Of a stretch of DNA of 64,000 nucleotides, positions 24,675-33,674 are shown one piece after another. Under the pieces are notes generated by a model, which was given only the letters and a program-made list of their open reading frames with translations, searched no databases and was not told the DNA's origin. A program made the translations under genes and the position numbers. How positions within the stretch are numbered: the stretch's first letter is position 1; each line of letters begins with the position of its first letter. The stretch covers positions 248,001-312,000 of the forward strand of contig CP021424.1 in NCBI GenBank assembly GCA_002162095.1, in the 5' to 3' direction. The DNA is from Armatimonadetes bacterium Uphvl-Ar2. GTDB taxonomy: Bacteria; Armatimonadota; Fimbriimonadia; Fimbriimonadales; Fimbriimonadaceae.

Positions 24675-26494
24675 TTATTCGGGGCGCTTCGGCGGGGTTA
24701 ACCCCAGGTCCGCCCATTGGGTCGCATCGATCGGGCTCGGAGCGTCCATCATCGGGTCGTATCCTTGGCCCAGCTTGGGGAACGCGATGACCTCGCGAAT
24801 GTTCTCGTCGTCCGTCAGGAACATCACCATGCGGTCAATGCCCGGGGCAATCCCGCCGTGCGGCGGCGCCCCCATGCTGAAGGCGTCCAGCATGTGCCCA
24901 AAGCGACTGCGCTGCGTCTCCTCATCCACCCCAATCAGGCTGAAGATGCGTGACTGAATGTCCGGCTTGTTGATACGGATCGAACCGCTCGCCCATTCCG
25001 TGCCGTTCACCACCACGTCGTAGCAGTCGGCGCGCACGCGGGCGGGGTCGCTTTCCAAGAACTCCATGTCGGCGGCCTTGGGCGAAGTGAACGGGTGGTG
25101 GCTGGGGTCCCAACGCTGCTCGTCCGCGTTCCATTCCACCAGCGGGAAGTCCAGCACCCAACCGAACGCCAGCTTGCGCTTGTCGCGCAGGCCCAGTTGC
25201 TCGGCCACCATCAGGCGCAGGCGGTTCAGCGGCTCGCACGAGGCCCGGTAGTCATCGGCAATGAAGGTCAGCAGGTCACCGGCTTCGGCGCCCGTGGCCT
25301 GGACCAACGCCAGCACTTCTTCGTCGCCCAGGAACTTACCAATCCCCCGCGCACGTGCAGGCCGCCCGGCAGTTCGCGGCTGGCCTCGCTGGCAGCGGCA
25401 TCCAGCGCAAACCAGGCGAGGCCCTTCGCGCCGAACTCCTTCACGTGGTCCTCCAGCGCCGTCACTTCCTTGCGGCTCAGCTTGGCCCCGCCGGGATAGC
25501 GGAAGCAGCGCACCGCGCCACCATCGGCCACCGCGTTCTTGAACACGGCAAACTCGCTGTTCTTCACCAGGTCGCTCACGGTCAGCAAGGGCAGATCGAA
25601 GCGGAGGTCCGGCTTGTCGCTGCCGTACTTCTCCATCGCCTCGTCATAGGTAAGGCGCACAAACTCGGTCACCGGCTCCTTGTCCAGGTCGAACTCTTCG
25701 ATCAACCCGTTGATCACCTCGCGCGTCAGGGCCTCGATCAAGTTCACGATGTCCTCTTGCTCGATGAACGACATCTCAAGGTCAAGCTGGGTGAATTCCG
25801 GCTGGCGGTCGGCGCGCTGGCTTTCATCCCGGAAGCACTTCGCAATTTGGTAGTACCGCTCCACCCCGGCCACCATCAGCAACTGCTTATACTGCTGCGG
25901 CGACTGCGGCAAGGCGTAAAATTGCCCCGGCTCCAGGCGATAGGGCACCAGGTAGTCGCGGGCGCCTTCCGGCGTGCTCTTGGTGATGATCGGCGTCTCG
26001 ATTTCAAGGAAGCCGCGGGCATCCAGGAACTGCCGCATCCGGCGGATGGCCGACGCACGTATGGCCAAGCGTCGGTACATCGAAGGGCGGCGCAAGTCCA
26101 GGTAGCGGTACTTCACGCGTAGCTCTTCGTTCACGCGCTCCATCTGCGCTTCGTCCGAAACCGGGAACGGCAACGTCCCCGCCGGGCCAAGCACATCGTA
26201 AGCCGTCAGCTCAATCTCAATGTCCCCGGTGGGGATCTTCGGGTTCCGGTTCTTCTCGTCCCGGGCGCGCACCACGCCGGTGATGGCCACGCAGGCCTCG
26301 TGGCGCAGGTCCAGCTGCGGCCACTTCTCGGGGTCGGCACTCACTTGCACCATGCCGCCGCGATCGCGGATATCGGCGAACCATACGCCCCCGAGGTCGC
26401 GAATGCGGTGAACCCAACCATTGAGGGTCACGGTTTGGCCGAGATGTTCCAGGCGGAGATCACCCGCCGAATGAGTGCGCCGAGGGTAGCTCAT
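24675..26494 (-). CDS. aspS: aspartate-tRNA ligase, split by a one-base frameshift
   Basis: A complete AspRS of about 606 residues is encoded if one base is added at the C run 25344-25348. The N-terminal part (26494 down to the run) has the OB-fold anticodon domain ([20 protein letters not shown]) and motif 2 ([20 protein letters not shown]); the C-terminal part (to 24675) has [19 protein letters not shown] and motif 3 [13 protein letters not shown]. The break falls in GGLHVRG, before [14 protein letters not shown]. Both halves are fully conserved, so an indel error in the sequence is more likely than loss of an essential enzyme. Confidence 0.88.
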
Positions 26495-26619
26495 GCGAAG
26501 GTTCGAGTCTACCGAGGCACGGGGGCCACTCCCGGCCTGTCGGCAGACGCCTCGGCGCTGCCTCCGTTGAAGCCAAACATTGCTTTCCCCCCTGTAACGC
26601 AAGCTAACATCGAAGCACT

Positions 26620-27378
26620 ATGGCTTTGCCCCCGCAGCAAAACCCCTATCCGCGGCCCGTGCAGCGGGAGCTCAAGTTCGATGTGATCGGCGAGGCCTTC
26701 ACGGCACTTGTAGCCCATTGGAAGGTGATTGGCGTAGCTGGGGCTATCGTATGCGCTCCGATCCTGCTCATGATCGTTGCGCTCCTGGGCTTCGTCTTCC
26801 TGGTAATGTTCCCTGCAGCGAACAGCGGTGGTGAACTTCCCATGTTCATGATGGTTTCGTTCCAGATTGTCGTCCTGTTCGGCATCTTGTTCGTCTATGC
26901 GGCCGCTGGTCCAGGCCATATTGGCTGTGCGCGATTAGCCCTCGCCATCCGCCGTCGAGAGCCGTTGACCGTGGAGATGGCCAAGGCCGGGCTTCCTCGA
27001 TTCGTGCCGGGCTCCATCGCTGGTCTCATCAACTATGCCGGGGTCCTTATCGGAAGCTATTGCTGCTACGTGCCGGGTCTACTTTGGGGCGGATTGACAA
27101 CTGGGGCTTTCATGGCCATGGCAATCGACGAGAACCTCTCTGCGGGAGATGCCATCAAGGAATCGCTTGAGGTCATGAAGCCGCAAATGTGGATGGCGGC
27201 GCTTCTCTATCTCCTCGTCTCTATGATTTCGAGTATCGGATGCATTGCCCTCATCGTTGGACTCGTTTTCACCATGCCACTCCTTTCCATCATCATGGGC
27301 CTCGCCTACCTGGACATGAAGTTCGGCATTGGCCAGAGCGACCGCGCCCTTGAGGTCGTGCCCCCCGTCTCTCAATAA
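26620..27378 (+). CDS. multi-pass membrane protein, paralogue A
   Basis: A 252-residue protein with about six hydrophobic helices after a short cytoplasmic N-terminus (QQNPYPRPVQRELKFDVIGEAF). The motif LSAGDAIKESLEVMKPQMWM between helices recurs in the next gene, showing that the two are paralogues. The pattern resembles the DUF4013 / glycerophosphodiesterase-membrane-domain type of integral proteins, which have no known activity of their own. The start follows the aspS divergent gap; no Shine-Dalgarno is obvious. Confidence 0.68.
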   Translation: MALPPQQNPYPRPVQRELKFDVIGEAFTALVAHWKVIGVAGAIVCAPILLMIVALLGFVFLVMFPAANSGGELPMFMMVSFQIVVLFGILFVYAAAGPGHIGCARLALAIRRREPLTVEMAKAGLPRFVPGSIAGLINYAGVLIGSYCCYVPGLLWGGLTTGAFMAMAIDENLSAGDAIKESLEVMKPQMWMAALLYLLVSMISSIGCIALIVGLVFTMPLLSIIMGLAYLDMKFGIGQSDRALEVVPPVSQ

Positions 27379-27398
27379 GGACTCTTTAGGCAAACCCC

Positions 27399-28080
27399 AT
27401 GGAACCGCAAAACCCCTATCCCCGCCCGGCCCCCAGCAACCCGCTGGATTTCAGCGTTATCGGAGAAGCCTTCAACTATGTGAAGAGCAATCCGGGGCCG
27501 TTCATCGTGGCCACCCTGCTGGCCATCATCCCGACGGGGGCGGGCGCAAGGTCTCGTCCGAGCGATGCAGCCCACCGATCCGAATCAGCAGTTGGCATTC
27601 CTCCCAATCAACTTCGGATTGGGTTTTGCCGGGGCTTTCTTAGCCGGACCGGGCAACCTCAGCTTGGCGCGGTGCTTCGTCAAGGCGCGGCGCGGCGAAG
27701 CCGTCACCACCAACGATGCCACCTTTGGGTTCAGCAAGTTCTTGGCCGCCGGCCTGATGTCGCTCATCATTCAGGTGGCGTCTCAGCTCGGCATCCTGGC
27801 CTGCTGCGTGGGAATCTTAATCGTGGGCGCTCTGCTCATGGGTTCCTATGCCGCCATGGCGCATGACGAATCCGCCGGGCTGGGAGATGCCCTGATGAAC
27901 TCCATCGGCGCGTTCAAGGATCACGTTTGGAAAGCCACCTGGTTCTACTTTGTGTGCATCCTGGTCATCCTCGCCGGCATCCTGGCGTGCGGCGTGGGCT
28001 TGCTGGTCTCGGTTCCGGTCGGTTTCGGGGCGATGACCCTCGCCTACCTCAATATGACCGAGCGACCGCGCGTCGCTTAA
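27399..28080 (+). CDS. multi-pass membrane protein, paralogue B, frameshifted
   Basis: The first 45 codons (MEPQNPYPRPAPSNPLDFSVIGEAFNYVKS...) and the frame from 27565 (QPTDPNQQLAFLP...) together give a protein of about 226 residues parallel to paralogue A, including AGLGDALMNSIGAFKDHVWKAT. The frame changes near the G run 27536-27540, where one base is extra relative to an intact gene. The similar size and helices on both sides support a single gene with an indel. It starts 20 nt after paralogue A, so both are one unit. Confidence 0.68.
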
Positions 28081-28201
28081 TGAGCCTGCGGGTCGGGGCG
28101 TTTCCCGCCTCGGCCCGCAAAACCCGTAGCCTTGCCGTGCCCCTGGTGGCCCGCTGCGCCAACCATCCAGACTGTGAGAGCCGCGAGGTCTTGGATCCTG
28201 A

Positions 28202-29132
28202 GTGCGCAACCCGTACCCGATCCCTGCCCGCCGCACATCCACCGCCGCTCCATCCAGCAGTTGCAAGAGCTGATCGCGAACGCCGGCGGCGACTCCCGCG
28301 TCACCCGCGCCGAAATCGGCGAATGGTGGCTCCTCATCGCCGAGCACAACTATCTCATCGCGGCTTACGAATTCGTTCCCATCGCGATTGAGCGCGCCTT
28401 GGAGTACGCCCTGCGCGAATGGAGCCCGGCCCAGCGCGGCCGCTGCTACAACCTCGCCGGCATGGCGCACTTCCGCATGGAAGCCTGCGCCGAAGCCGCC
28501 CGCTACTTCGCGTGGAGCGTCCGAGAAGCCCCCAGGATGCCGCCGTGTGGCACAACCTCGGCCTCTGCCGACTCCACTTAGCCCAGTACGAGGAAGCTCA
28601 AGGTGCCTTCGCCCGGGCCGTCCAGTTGGACCCCAACGACGCGTCCACCTACCACCACTGGGGCGTGGTTCTCTTCCGCCTGGGTGATTCCGAAGGAGCC
28701 CTGCGCCGATTCCAGCAAGCCATCACCGTGGACCGAGACTACGCGCCCTCGTATCTCAATCGCGGCCTCCTCCTCCTCGAAAACGGCGAGATCAACCCCG
28801 GGTATCGCGACATCTGCCGTGCCGCCGCCCTGGAACCCAAGCGCGCCAAATACTGGAACTACCGAGGCCTGGCCCACATGGAGATTTGCGAATTCCGCAC
28901 CGCCCTGCTGGACTACAACCGGGCGATTGAGCTTGACCCGATGTACGCCCCGGCCTACTTAAATCGGGCGCTCCTCTTTGAGGCCATCGGCGACCCCGAA
29001 GCCGCCCGGGATTCCCTCATCAAGTTCTTGCGGCTCGAACCGAAAAACGATTACGCCCAGCGTTTGCTCGCGCGGATTGAAGCCGTGCTTAACCGCCCAG
29101 ACGCTCCTTCGTCCGATCCCGCTGCAGCTTAA
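28202..29132 (+). CDS. TPR-repeat protein, frameshifted
   Basis: At least five tetratricopeptide repeats are visible, e.g. AVWHNLGLCRLHLAQYEEAQ, STYHHWGVVLFRLGDSEGAL, SYLNRGLLLLENGEINPGY and AYLNRALLFEAIGDPEAARD. The frame breaks at the C run 28529-28533 (one C missing); restoring it joins YFAWSVREAP to QDAAVWHNLG. The N-terminus is unsure: a GTG at 28202 would give MRNPYPIP, echoing the two preceding proteins, but needs a second one-base correction near 28222; a TTG at 28132 lies in the uncorrected frame. It is likely a cytoplasmic scaffold protein. Confidence 0.7.
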
Positions 29133-29655
29133 GCGCGGCATCTTCGGGATGCGCGGCCACCGCCGCTTCCCACACCCGCAGGGCATCGCGCCACATGCCC
29201 ATGCGCACGTAGCTGTGGCCCAGGTTTCGATAGCAATTGGCGTGCATGCGCGCCCCAAACTTTAGGCGCGGCTCGATGTAGAGCGGGATAGAGGCGTACT
29301 GCTTCTTGTCAAACAGGTACTGCGAGAGCATCATCGCCGCATCCGGATATTCCGGATTGTCGTTGAGGTAGCGCACATAAACCGACCACTCCTCGCCGGG
29401 TTGCTCGGTGCTCTTCAGCATCCATCCCAGGCTGGAAGCGGTTTCGTAGTTCGTGGGGTCCACTTCCAGCATCAGCCTCAGGTTCTGCTTGATGCGCGGA
29501 AAGTCGCCGCCTCGAAACCACACGTCGTTCTGCGCTTCTTGCCGCGAGGTTGCCGCCTGGATGACTTGCGCCACCTGGGCATCCCGTTCACTCGTCGCTT
29601 GGGCCGAAGCCAGCCCCAAGCCCAGGGCAAAAACCGAAGTCAGCACGAATTTCAT
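29089..29655 (-). CDS. secreted TPR-like protein
   Basis: A 188-residue protein with a signal peptide ([20 protein letters not shown]) and helical-hairpin repeats typical of TPR modules ([60 protein letters not shown]). It overlaps gatB by 4 bp and is probably translated from the same mRNA. Its end overlaps the convergent TPR gene by 44 bp. The function is unknown; an exported scaffold role is inferred. Confidence 0.75.
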   Translation of the reverse strand: MKFVLTSVFALGLGLASAQATSERDAQVAQVIQAATSRQEAQNDVWFRGGDFPRIKQNLRLMLEVDPTNYETASSLGWMLKSTEQPGEEWSVYVRYLNDNPEYPDAAMMLSQYLFDKKQYASIPLYIEPRLKFGARMHANCYRNLGHSYVRMGMWRDALRVWEAAVAAHPEDAALKLQRDRTKERLGG

Positions 29656-31130
29656 GAGGTCTCATCCAATTGTCGGCGCATTTCTTCTTGCACCATCGGC
29701 GGATTCGCGCGGCCCTGGGTGCGGCGCATCACTTGGCCCACCAGGAAGCCCAGCACGCCCCCCTTCCCGCTGCGGTACGTGGCCACCGGGTCCGGGTGCT
29801 CCGCAATCACATCGGCCACCGCCTGCCGGATGAAGTCGGTGTCGCTAATCTGCGTCTGGCCTTCCACCATGCTCGCCGGGTCATCGCCCGTCATGTACGC
29901 CTTCTCGAAGACCTCCTTCGCCTTCTTGCCCGTGATGGTTCCGTCGGCCACCAGCTTGGCCACCTTCACCAAAATCTCCGGCGACATGCGCGCGGGCTCA
30001 CGGCCCTCGGTGTCGCTTTCCACCCCCGGAATCACGGCCGCCTGGCCCGTTTCCTTCAGCAGGCGGGCGAAGTCGCCATTCATCCAGTTGCACACGGCCT
30101 TCGGGTCACCCCCGGCTACCACCGCCGCCTCAAACCATTCCGCCCACGGGCGTTCGGCCGTCAGCAGTTGCGCGTCCTGCGGACTGAGATTGAATTCGTC
30201 TTGGTAGCGTTGCAGCTTGGCCAGCGGCAGTTCCGGCAGGGCGGCGCGGGCCGCTTCCACATCGGCTCGGTCAAAGTGCAGAGGCACCAGGTCGGGGCAC
30301 GGGAAGTAGCGGTACTCCTGCTCCGATTCCTTCGTGCGCATCAGGTAGCTGCTTTCGGTCGCTTCGTTCCAGCCGCGCGTTTCTTGCGCCACCGTGCCGC
30401 CGGTTTCCAGCACCGCAATCTGGCGTCGCCGCTCGTATTCCGTACCCAAAAACACGTTGCGGAATGAGCTGAGGTTCTTCAGCTCGGTCTTGGTACCGAG
30501 GGTTTCGCTATCCGCGCGGCGCACCGAGATGTTCGGCTCGCACCGCAGGCTTCCCTCTTCCATCTTCCCGTCGCAGACGCCCAGATAAACTAAAAGCTGG
30601 CGCAGTTGAGCGACGTACTCACGGGCTTCTTCCGCCGATTCGATGTCGGGCGGGAAGTCCGTCACGATCTCCATCAGCGGCACCCCCGCGCGGTTGTAGT
30701 CCACGCCGCTACCGCCGCCGGGCAGGTGCAGAATCTTGCCGGTGTCTTCTTCCAGGTGCACCCGCTTGATGCCGATCCGCTTCGGCCCTTTGCTCGTGTG
30801 GATCATCAGGTGCCCGTGGTAGCCAATCGGGTTGGTTTCCTCGTACTGGCTGACCTGAAACCCCTTGGGAAGGTCGGGATAGAAATAGTTCTTGCGGTGG
30901 AACACCGAATCCACCGGCACCTGGCAGTTCAGGGCCAGCGCGGTGCGCAGCACCATCTGAATCGCTTCGCGGTTCGGCACCGGCAGCGCCCCCGGCAAGC
31001 CCAGACACACTGGGCACACGCGGGTGTTCGGTTCCCCGCCAAAGGCCACCTGGCACCGGCAAAACATTTTGCTTTGGGTGCGAAGCTCGGCATGGACTTC
31101 CATGCCCACGCTCAGGCGGTATTCAGACAT
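29652..31130 (-). CDS. gatB: Asp/Glu-tRNA(Asn/Gln) amidotransferase subunit B
   Basis: GatB is the tRNA-binding kinase subunit of GatCAB, which converts Glu-tRNA-Gln or Asp-tRNA-Asn. The 492 residues include the entry [18 protein letters not shown], the zinc cysteines (CRC, then [12 protein letters not shown]), [21 protein letters not shown], and a C-terminal YqeY-like tail ([23 protein letters not shown]). The four-Cys zinc site is complete. Start ATG lies 7 nt behind TACACT, with GGGAGG abutting the start codon too closely for a normal ribosome site. gatA and gatC are not in the window. Confidence 0.95.
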   Translation of the reverse strand: MSEYRLSVGMEVHAELRTQSKMFCRCQVAFGGEPNTRVCPVCLGLPGALPVPNREAIQMVLRTALALNCQVPVDSVFHRKNYFYPDLPKGFQVSQYEETNPIGYHGHLMIHTSKGPKRIGIKRVHLEEDTGKILHLPGGGSGVDYNRAGVPLMEIVTDFPPDIESAEEAREYVAQLRQLLVYLGVCDGKMEEGSLRCEPNISVRRADSETLGTKTELKNLSSFRNVFLGTEYERRRQIAVLETGGTVAQETRGWNEATESSYLMRTKESEQEYRYFPCPDLVPLHFDRADVEAARAALPELPLAKLQRYQDEFNLSPQDAQLLTAERPWAEWFEAAVVAGGDPKAVCNWMNGDFARLLKETGQAAVIPGVESDTEGREPARMSPEILVKVAKLVADGTITGKKAKEVFEKAYMTGDDPASMVEGQTQISDTDFIRQAVADVIAEHPDPVATYRSGKGGVLGFLVGQVMRRTQGRANPPMVQEEMRRQLDETS

Positions 31131-31137
31131 CCTCCCG

Positions 31138-31143
31138 AGTGTA
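31138..31143 (-). promoter_or_regulatory. -10 box TACACT, leaderless-type, for gatB
   Basis: TACACT on the minus strand is followed by 7 nt (CGGGAGG) and the gatB ATG, the same hexamer and gap as for pheT. Confidence 0.55.
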
Positions 31144-31291
31144 TCTCAGGTACGCCCGCGAACTCAAAAGCCATGTACGAATGGGACTTCTCCCCGCCCG
31201 CAATATTTAACTGAACAAAGGCAAAGAACCCTCGTCAATGCCTTCACGAGCACCACTGCAAACCGCAGTGTTCCCTCGGGAGACCAAAACC

Positions 31292-31963
31292 GTGAAACGC
31301 AAACAAGCTGGAATGGCCACCTCCGCGATTCTCTTCACCGCCCTCGGTGCCGGAATCGTCGGCGCCGCCGCGACCCCCGCGACCTTTGCCGCCTTGGGCA
31401 AGGAGCAGCGAGGGGCGAAGATGCAAGCCCTGAACCTGACCGAAGCTCAACGGGCTCAGTTCGAAGCCCTGCGCAACGAAGCCAAAGCGCTCCGCGCCAA
31501 GGCCAAGGACAGCCAGGACCGCAGTGCCCTCCGCGAAGATTTCAAGAGCCTGAAGGAACGCGCCCAATCCATCCTCACGCCGGAGCAGAAGGCGAAGCTG
31601 GAAGCGATGCGCGCCGAAGCCCGCACCAAGCGACTCGACCGCATGGACGAGAAGCTCGGTCTCTCGGATGCCCAACGCGCCCAAATGGAACGGCTGATGG
31701 AAACCAAGCGCGCCCAGTTCGAAGCTCTGCGCAAGAACGAAGCGATCTCGGACGAAGACCGCCGCGCCGAGTTCAAGGCCATGGCCGAGCGCTACCGCAG
31801 CGAATTCCAGAACCTGCTGACCGAAGCCCAGCGCAAGCAAATGGAAGAGGCCCGCAGCAAGCTGCGCGACCGCATCCGCGAACGTATGGGCCAACGGCGC
31901 GGTGAAGGCCGTGGGGAACGCCAAAGCACCCCGCCGGCCCGCCCGACCAGCCTGCACATCTAA
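31292..31963 (+). CDS. Spy/CpxP-like periplasmic helical protein
   Basis: After a signal peptide (residues 1 to about 30, GAAATPATFA) comes an almost wholly helical, Lys/Arg/Glu/Ala-rich region with repeated LTEAQRAQFEALR, LTPEQKAKLEAMR, LSDAQRAQMERLM and LTEAQRKQMEEAR units. The LT-x-x-Q pattern is typical of Spy/CpxP chaperone-type proteins of the envelope. The GTG at 31292 with GGGAGA 7 nt upstream gives 223 residues and a normal signal peptide. A strong terminator follows. Confidence 0.72.
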   Translation: MKRKQAGMATSAILFTALGAGIVGAAATPATFAALGKEQRGAKMQALNLTEAQRAQFEALRNEAKALRAKAKDSQDRSALREDFKSLKERAQSILTPEQKAKLEAMRAEARTKRLDRMDEKLGLSDAQRAQMERLMETKRAQFEALRKNEAISDEDRRAEFKAMAERYRSEFQNLLTEAQRKQMEEARSKLRDRIRERMGQRRGEGRGERQSTPPARPTSLHI

Positions 31964-31996
31964 ACAACGACTTGACAGACCAAGAGATACACGTTG

Positions 31997-32026
31997 GGGC
32001 CGCTTCGCAAGAGGCGGCCCATTTTT
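31997..32026 (+). terminator. rho-independent terminator behind the Spy-like gene
   Basis: A 9-bp stem (GGGCCGCTT with AGGCGGCCC) has a 6-nt loop and is followed by ATTTTTTCTTTC. Confidence 0.88.
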
Positions 32027-32064
32027 TCTTTCTCACCCCGCGCCGAACTCGCGCCCCAGGCGCG

Positions 32065-32070
32065 TAAAAT
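32065..32070 (+). promoter_or_regulatory. -10 box TAAAAT, leaderless-type
   Basis: TAAAAT is followed by 7 nt (GCGGGGC) and the ATG at 32078. Confidence 0.6.
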
Positions 32071-32077
32071 GCGGGGC

Positions 32078-32506
32078 ATGACATCCCCTCGCGTCATCGT
32101 GGGCTGGCGCGAGCGCATCAGCCTCCCGGAATGGGGCATCCACGACCTCGTGGCCAAGCTTGACACCGGGGCGCGCACCAGCAGCCTCCACGCAGAGGAG
32201 CTCCAGCATCTCCCGGATGGCCAAATCCGCTTCAAGGTCGTCCTCAGCCGAAAGACAGGTCGCAGCCAATGGGTGACCTGTACGCCCCTGCGCACCGCCA
32301 CCGTCAAGTCCAGCAACGGGCAACCCTCCGAACGCGATGTGGTGCAAACCCTTATCACCCTGGGCGGGCACACCTTCCCGATTGATATCAATCTTAGTTT
32401 TCGCGGACGCATGACGCACCGCATGCTCATCGGGCGGGCCGCGCTCGATTCTCGCTTCCTTGTGGACCCCAACCACACCTTCCTGCACAGCCCCCTCGCT
32501 CTCTAA
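32078..32506 (+). CDS. rimB: RimK-associated ATP-dependent zinc protease family protein (RimB-like)
   Basis: A 142-residue protein of the retropepsin-like PF05618 family: VIVGWRERISLPEWGI, the catalytic-type AKLDTGARTSSLHAE and MTHRMLIGRAALDSRFLVDP are all typical. In Pseudomonas, RimB works with RimK on glutamylated ribosomal protein S6. It lies 4 nt upstream of rimK and is clearly co-transcribed. The ATG at 32078 is set by the start of homology and the TAAAAT box 7 nt upstream; a longer frame enters the terminator. Confidence 0.88.
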   Translation: MTSPRVIVGWRERISLPEWGIHDLVAKLDTGARTSSLHAEELQHLPDGQIRFKVVLSRKTGRSQWVTCTPLRTATVKSSNGQPSERDVVQTLITLGGHTFPIDINLSFRGRMTHRMLIGRAALDSRFLVDPNHTFLHSPLAL

Positions 32507-32510
32507 CCCC

Positions 32511-33671
32511 ATGCGCGTTGTCATCCTGTCTCGCTCCCCCCGCTGCTACAGCACCCGCCGCCTGCGCGAAGCCGCCCGTGTGCGCGGCCACCAGGTTCAG
32601 GTTCTCGATACCCTCCAGTTCGCCATCAGCATGGAGCAGGAGAACCCCGGGCTTCTCTACCGTCGCCGTCGCCTGGGCGAAGTGGACGCGGTGGTACCGC
32701 GCATCGGGGCCAGCGTGACCACGTTCGGTACCGCCGTAGTGCGCCAGTTCCAGCAGATGGGGGTGTTCGTGGCCAACACCGCCAACTCCATCGGCAACAG
32801 CCGCGACAAGCTGCGCGCACTGCAGATTCTCTCCAAACACGATATCGGCATTGCGCCCACCATGTTTGTCCGCAATCAAGCGGACATTCTCATGGCGATT
32901 GACCGGGTGGGCGGCGCCCCCGTCATCATCAAGATGATGCAGGGCACCCAGGGCGTCGGGGTGATCCTCGCCGAATCCAACAAGATCGCCGAGGCCATTG
33001 TCGAAGCCATGCAGGGCGCCAAGCAAAGCGTTCTGATCCAAAAATTTGTGGCCGAAAGCAAGGGCCGCGACGTCCGCGCTTTTGTGGTGGGCGACAAGGT
33101 CGTCGGAGCGATGCGACGGGTGGCGCAGGGGCAAGAGTTCCGCAGCAACCTGCACCGGGGCGGCAAAGCCGAGGCCATCGAGCTCGATCCGGCCTACGCC
33201 GAAGCCGCCATCCGCGCCGCCCACATCTTGGGTCTGCGCATTGCCGGGGTGGACATGCTGGAGGGCACCGATGGCCCGCAGATCATTGAAGTCAACTCCA
33301 GCCCCGGCCTCGAAGGCATCGAGAAAGCCACCGGCAAAGACATCGCCGGCATCATCGTGGATTACATCAACGAGCAGGTCGCCTTCCCCGAGCTCGACCT
33401 GCGCGAACGCATGACCGTCGCCCACGGGCACGGGGTGGTCGAGATTCAACTCGGCCCCCACAACCCGCTTACGGGTCAGCGCATCGGCAGTAGCGGCTTA
33501 GGTGAGCGCGACATTCTCGTGCTGACCGTGGAACGGAATGGTGAGACCATGGCGGTGCCCGATGCCAACTTCGAACTTCTCTCCGGCGACCGGCTGCTGT
33601 GCTTCGGCGACTTGGCGGAGCTCCGCACCTTGGTTCCGCCCAAGGTGAAGAAGCGCCGCCGCCGCATCTGA
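32511..33671 (+). CDS. rimK: RimK-type ATP-grasp glutamate ligase with a C-terminal TrkA-C-like domain
   Basis: RimK adds glutamates to the C-terminus of ribosomal protein S6 or related acceptors. Residues 1-290 match RimK throughout: SRSPRCYSTRRLREAA, VVPRIGASVTTFGTAVVRQF, the ATP-grasp KMMQGTQGVGVILAES, and the metal-binding IIEVNSSPGLEGIE. Residues ~305-375 are extra: VVEIQLGPHNPLTGQRIGSS, ILVLTVERNGETMAVPDA and LLSGDRLLCFGDLAELRTL have the layout of a TrkA-C (RCK_C) ligand-binding domain; a basic tail KKRRRRI follows. At 386 residues it is longer than E. coli RimK (300). Confidence 0.9.
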   Translation: MRVVILSRSPRCYSTRRLREAARVRGHQVQVLDTLQFAISMEQENPGLLYRRRRLGEVDAVVPRIGASVTTFGTAVVRQFQQMGVFVANTANSIGNSRDKLRALQILSKHDIGIAPTMFVRNQADILMAIDRVGGAPVIIKMMQGTQGVGVILAESNKIAEAIVEAMQGAKQSVLIQKFVAESKGRDVRAFVVGDKVVGAMRRVAQGQEFRSNLHRGGKAEAIELDPAYAEAAIRAAHILGLRIAGVDMLEGTDGPQIIEVNSSPGLEGIEKATGKDIAGIIVDYINEQVAFPELDLRERMTVAHGHGVVEIQLGPHNPLTGQRIGSSGLGERDILVLTVERNGETMAVPDANFELLSGDRLLCFGDLAELRTLVPPKVKKRRRRI

Positions 33672-33674
33672 GCG

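Noticed and set aside
25344-25348. Programmed frameshift in aspS
   Set aside because: The run lacks a slippery heptamer and downstream stimulator, and six similar breaks nearby point to sequence errors.
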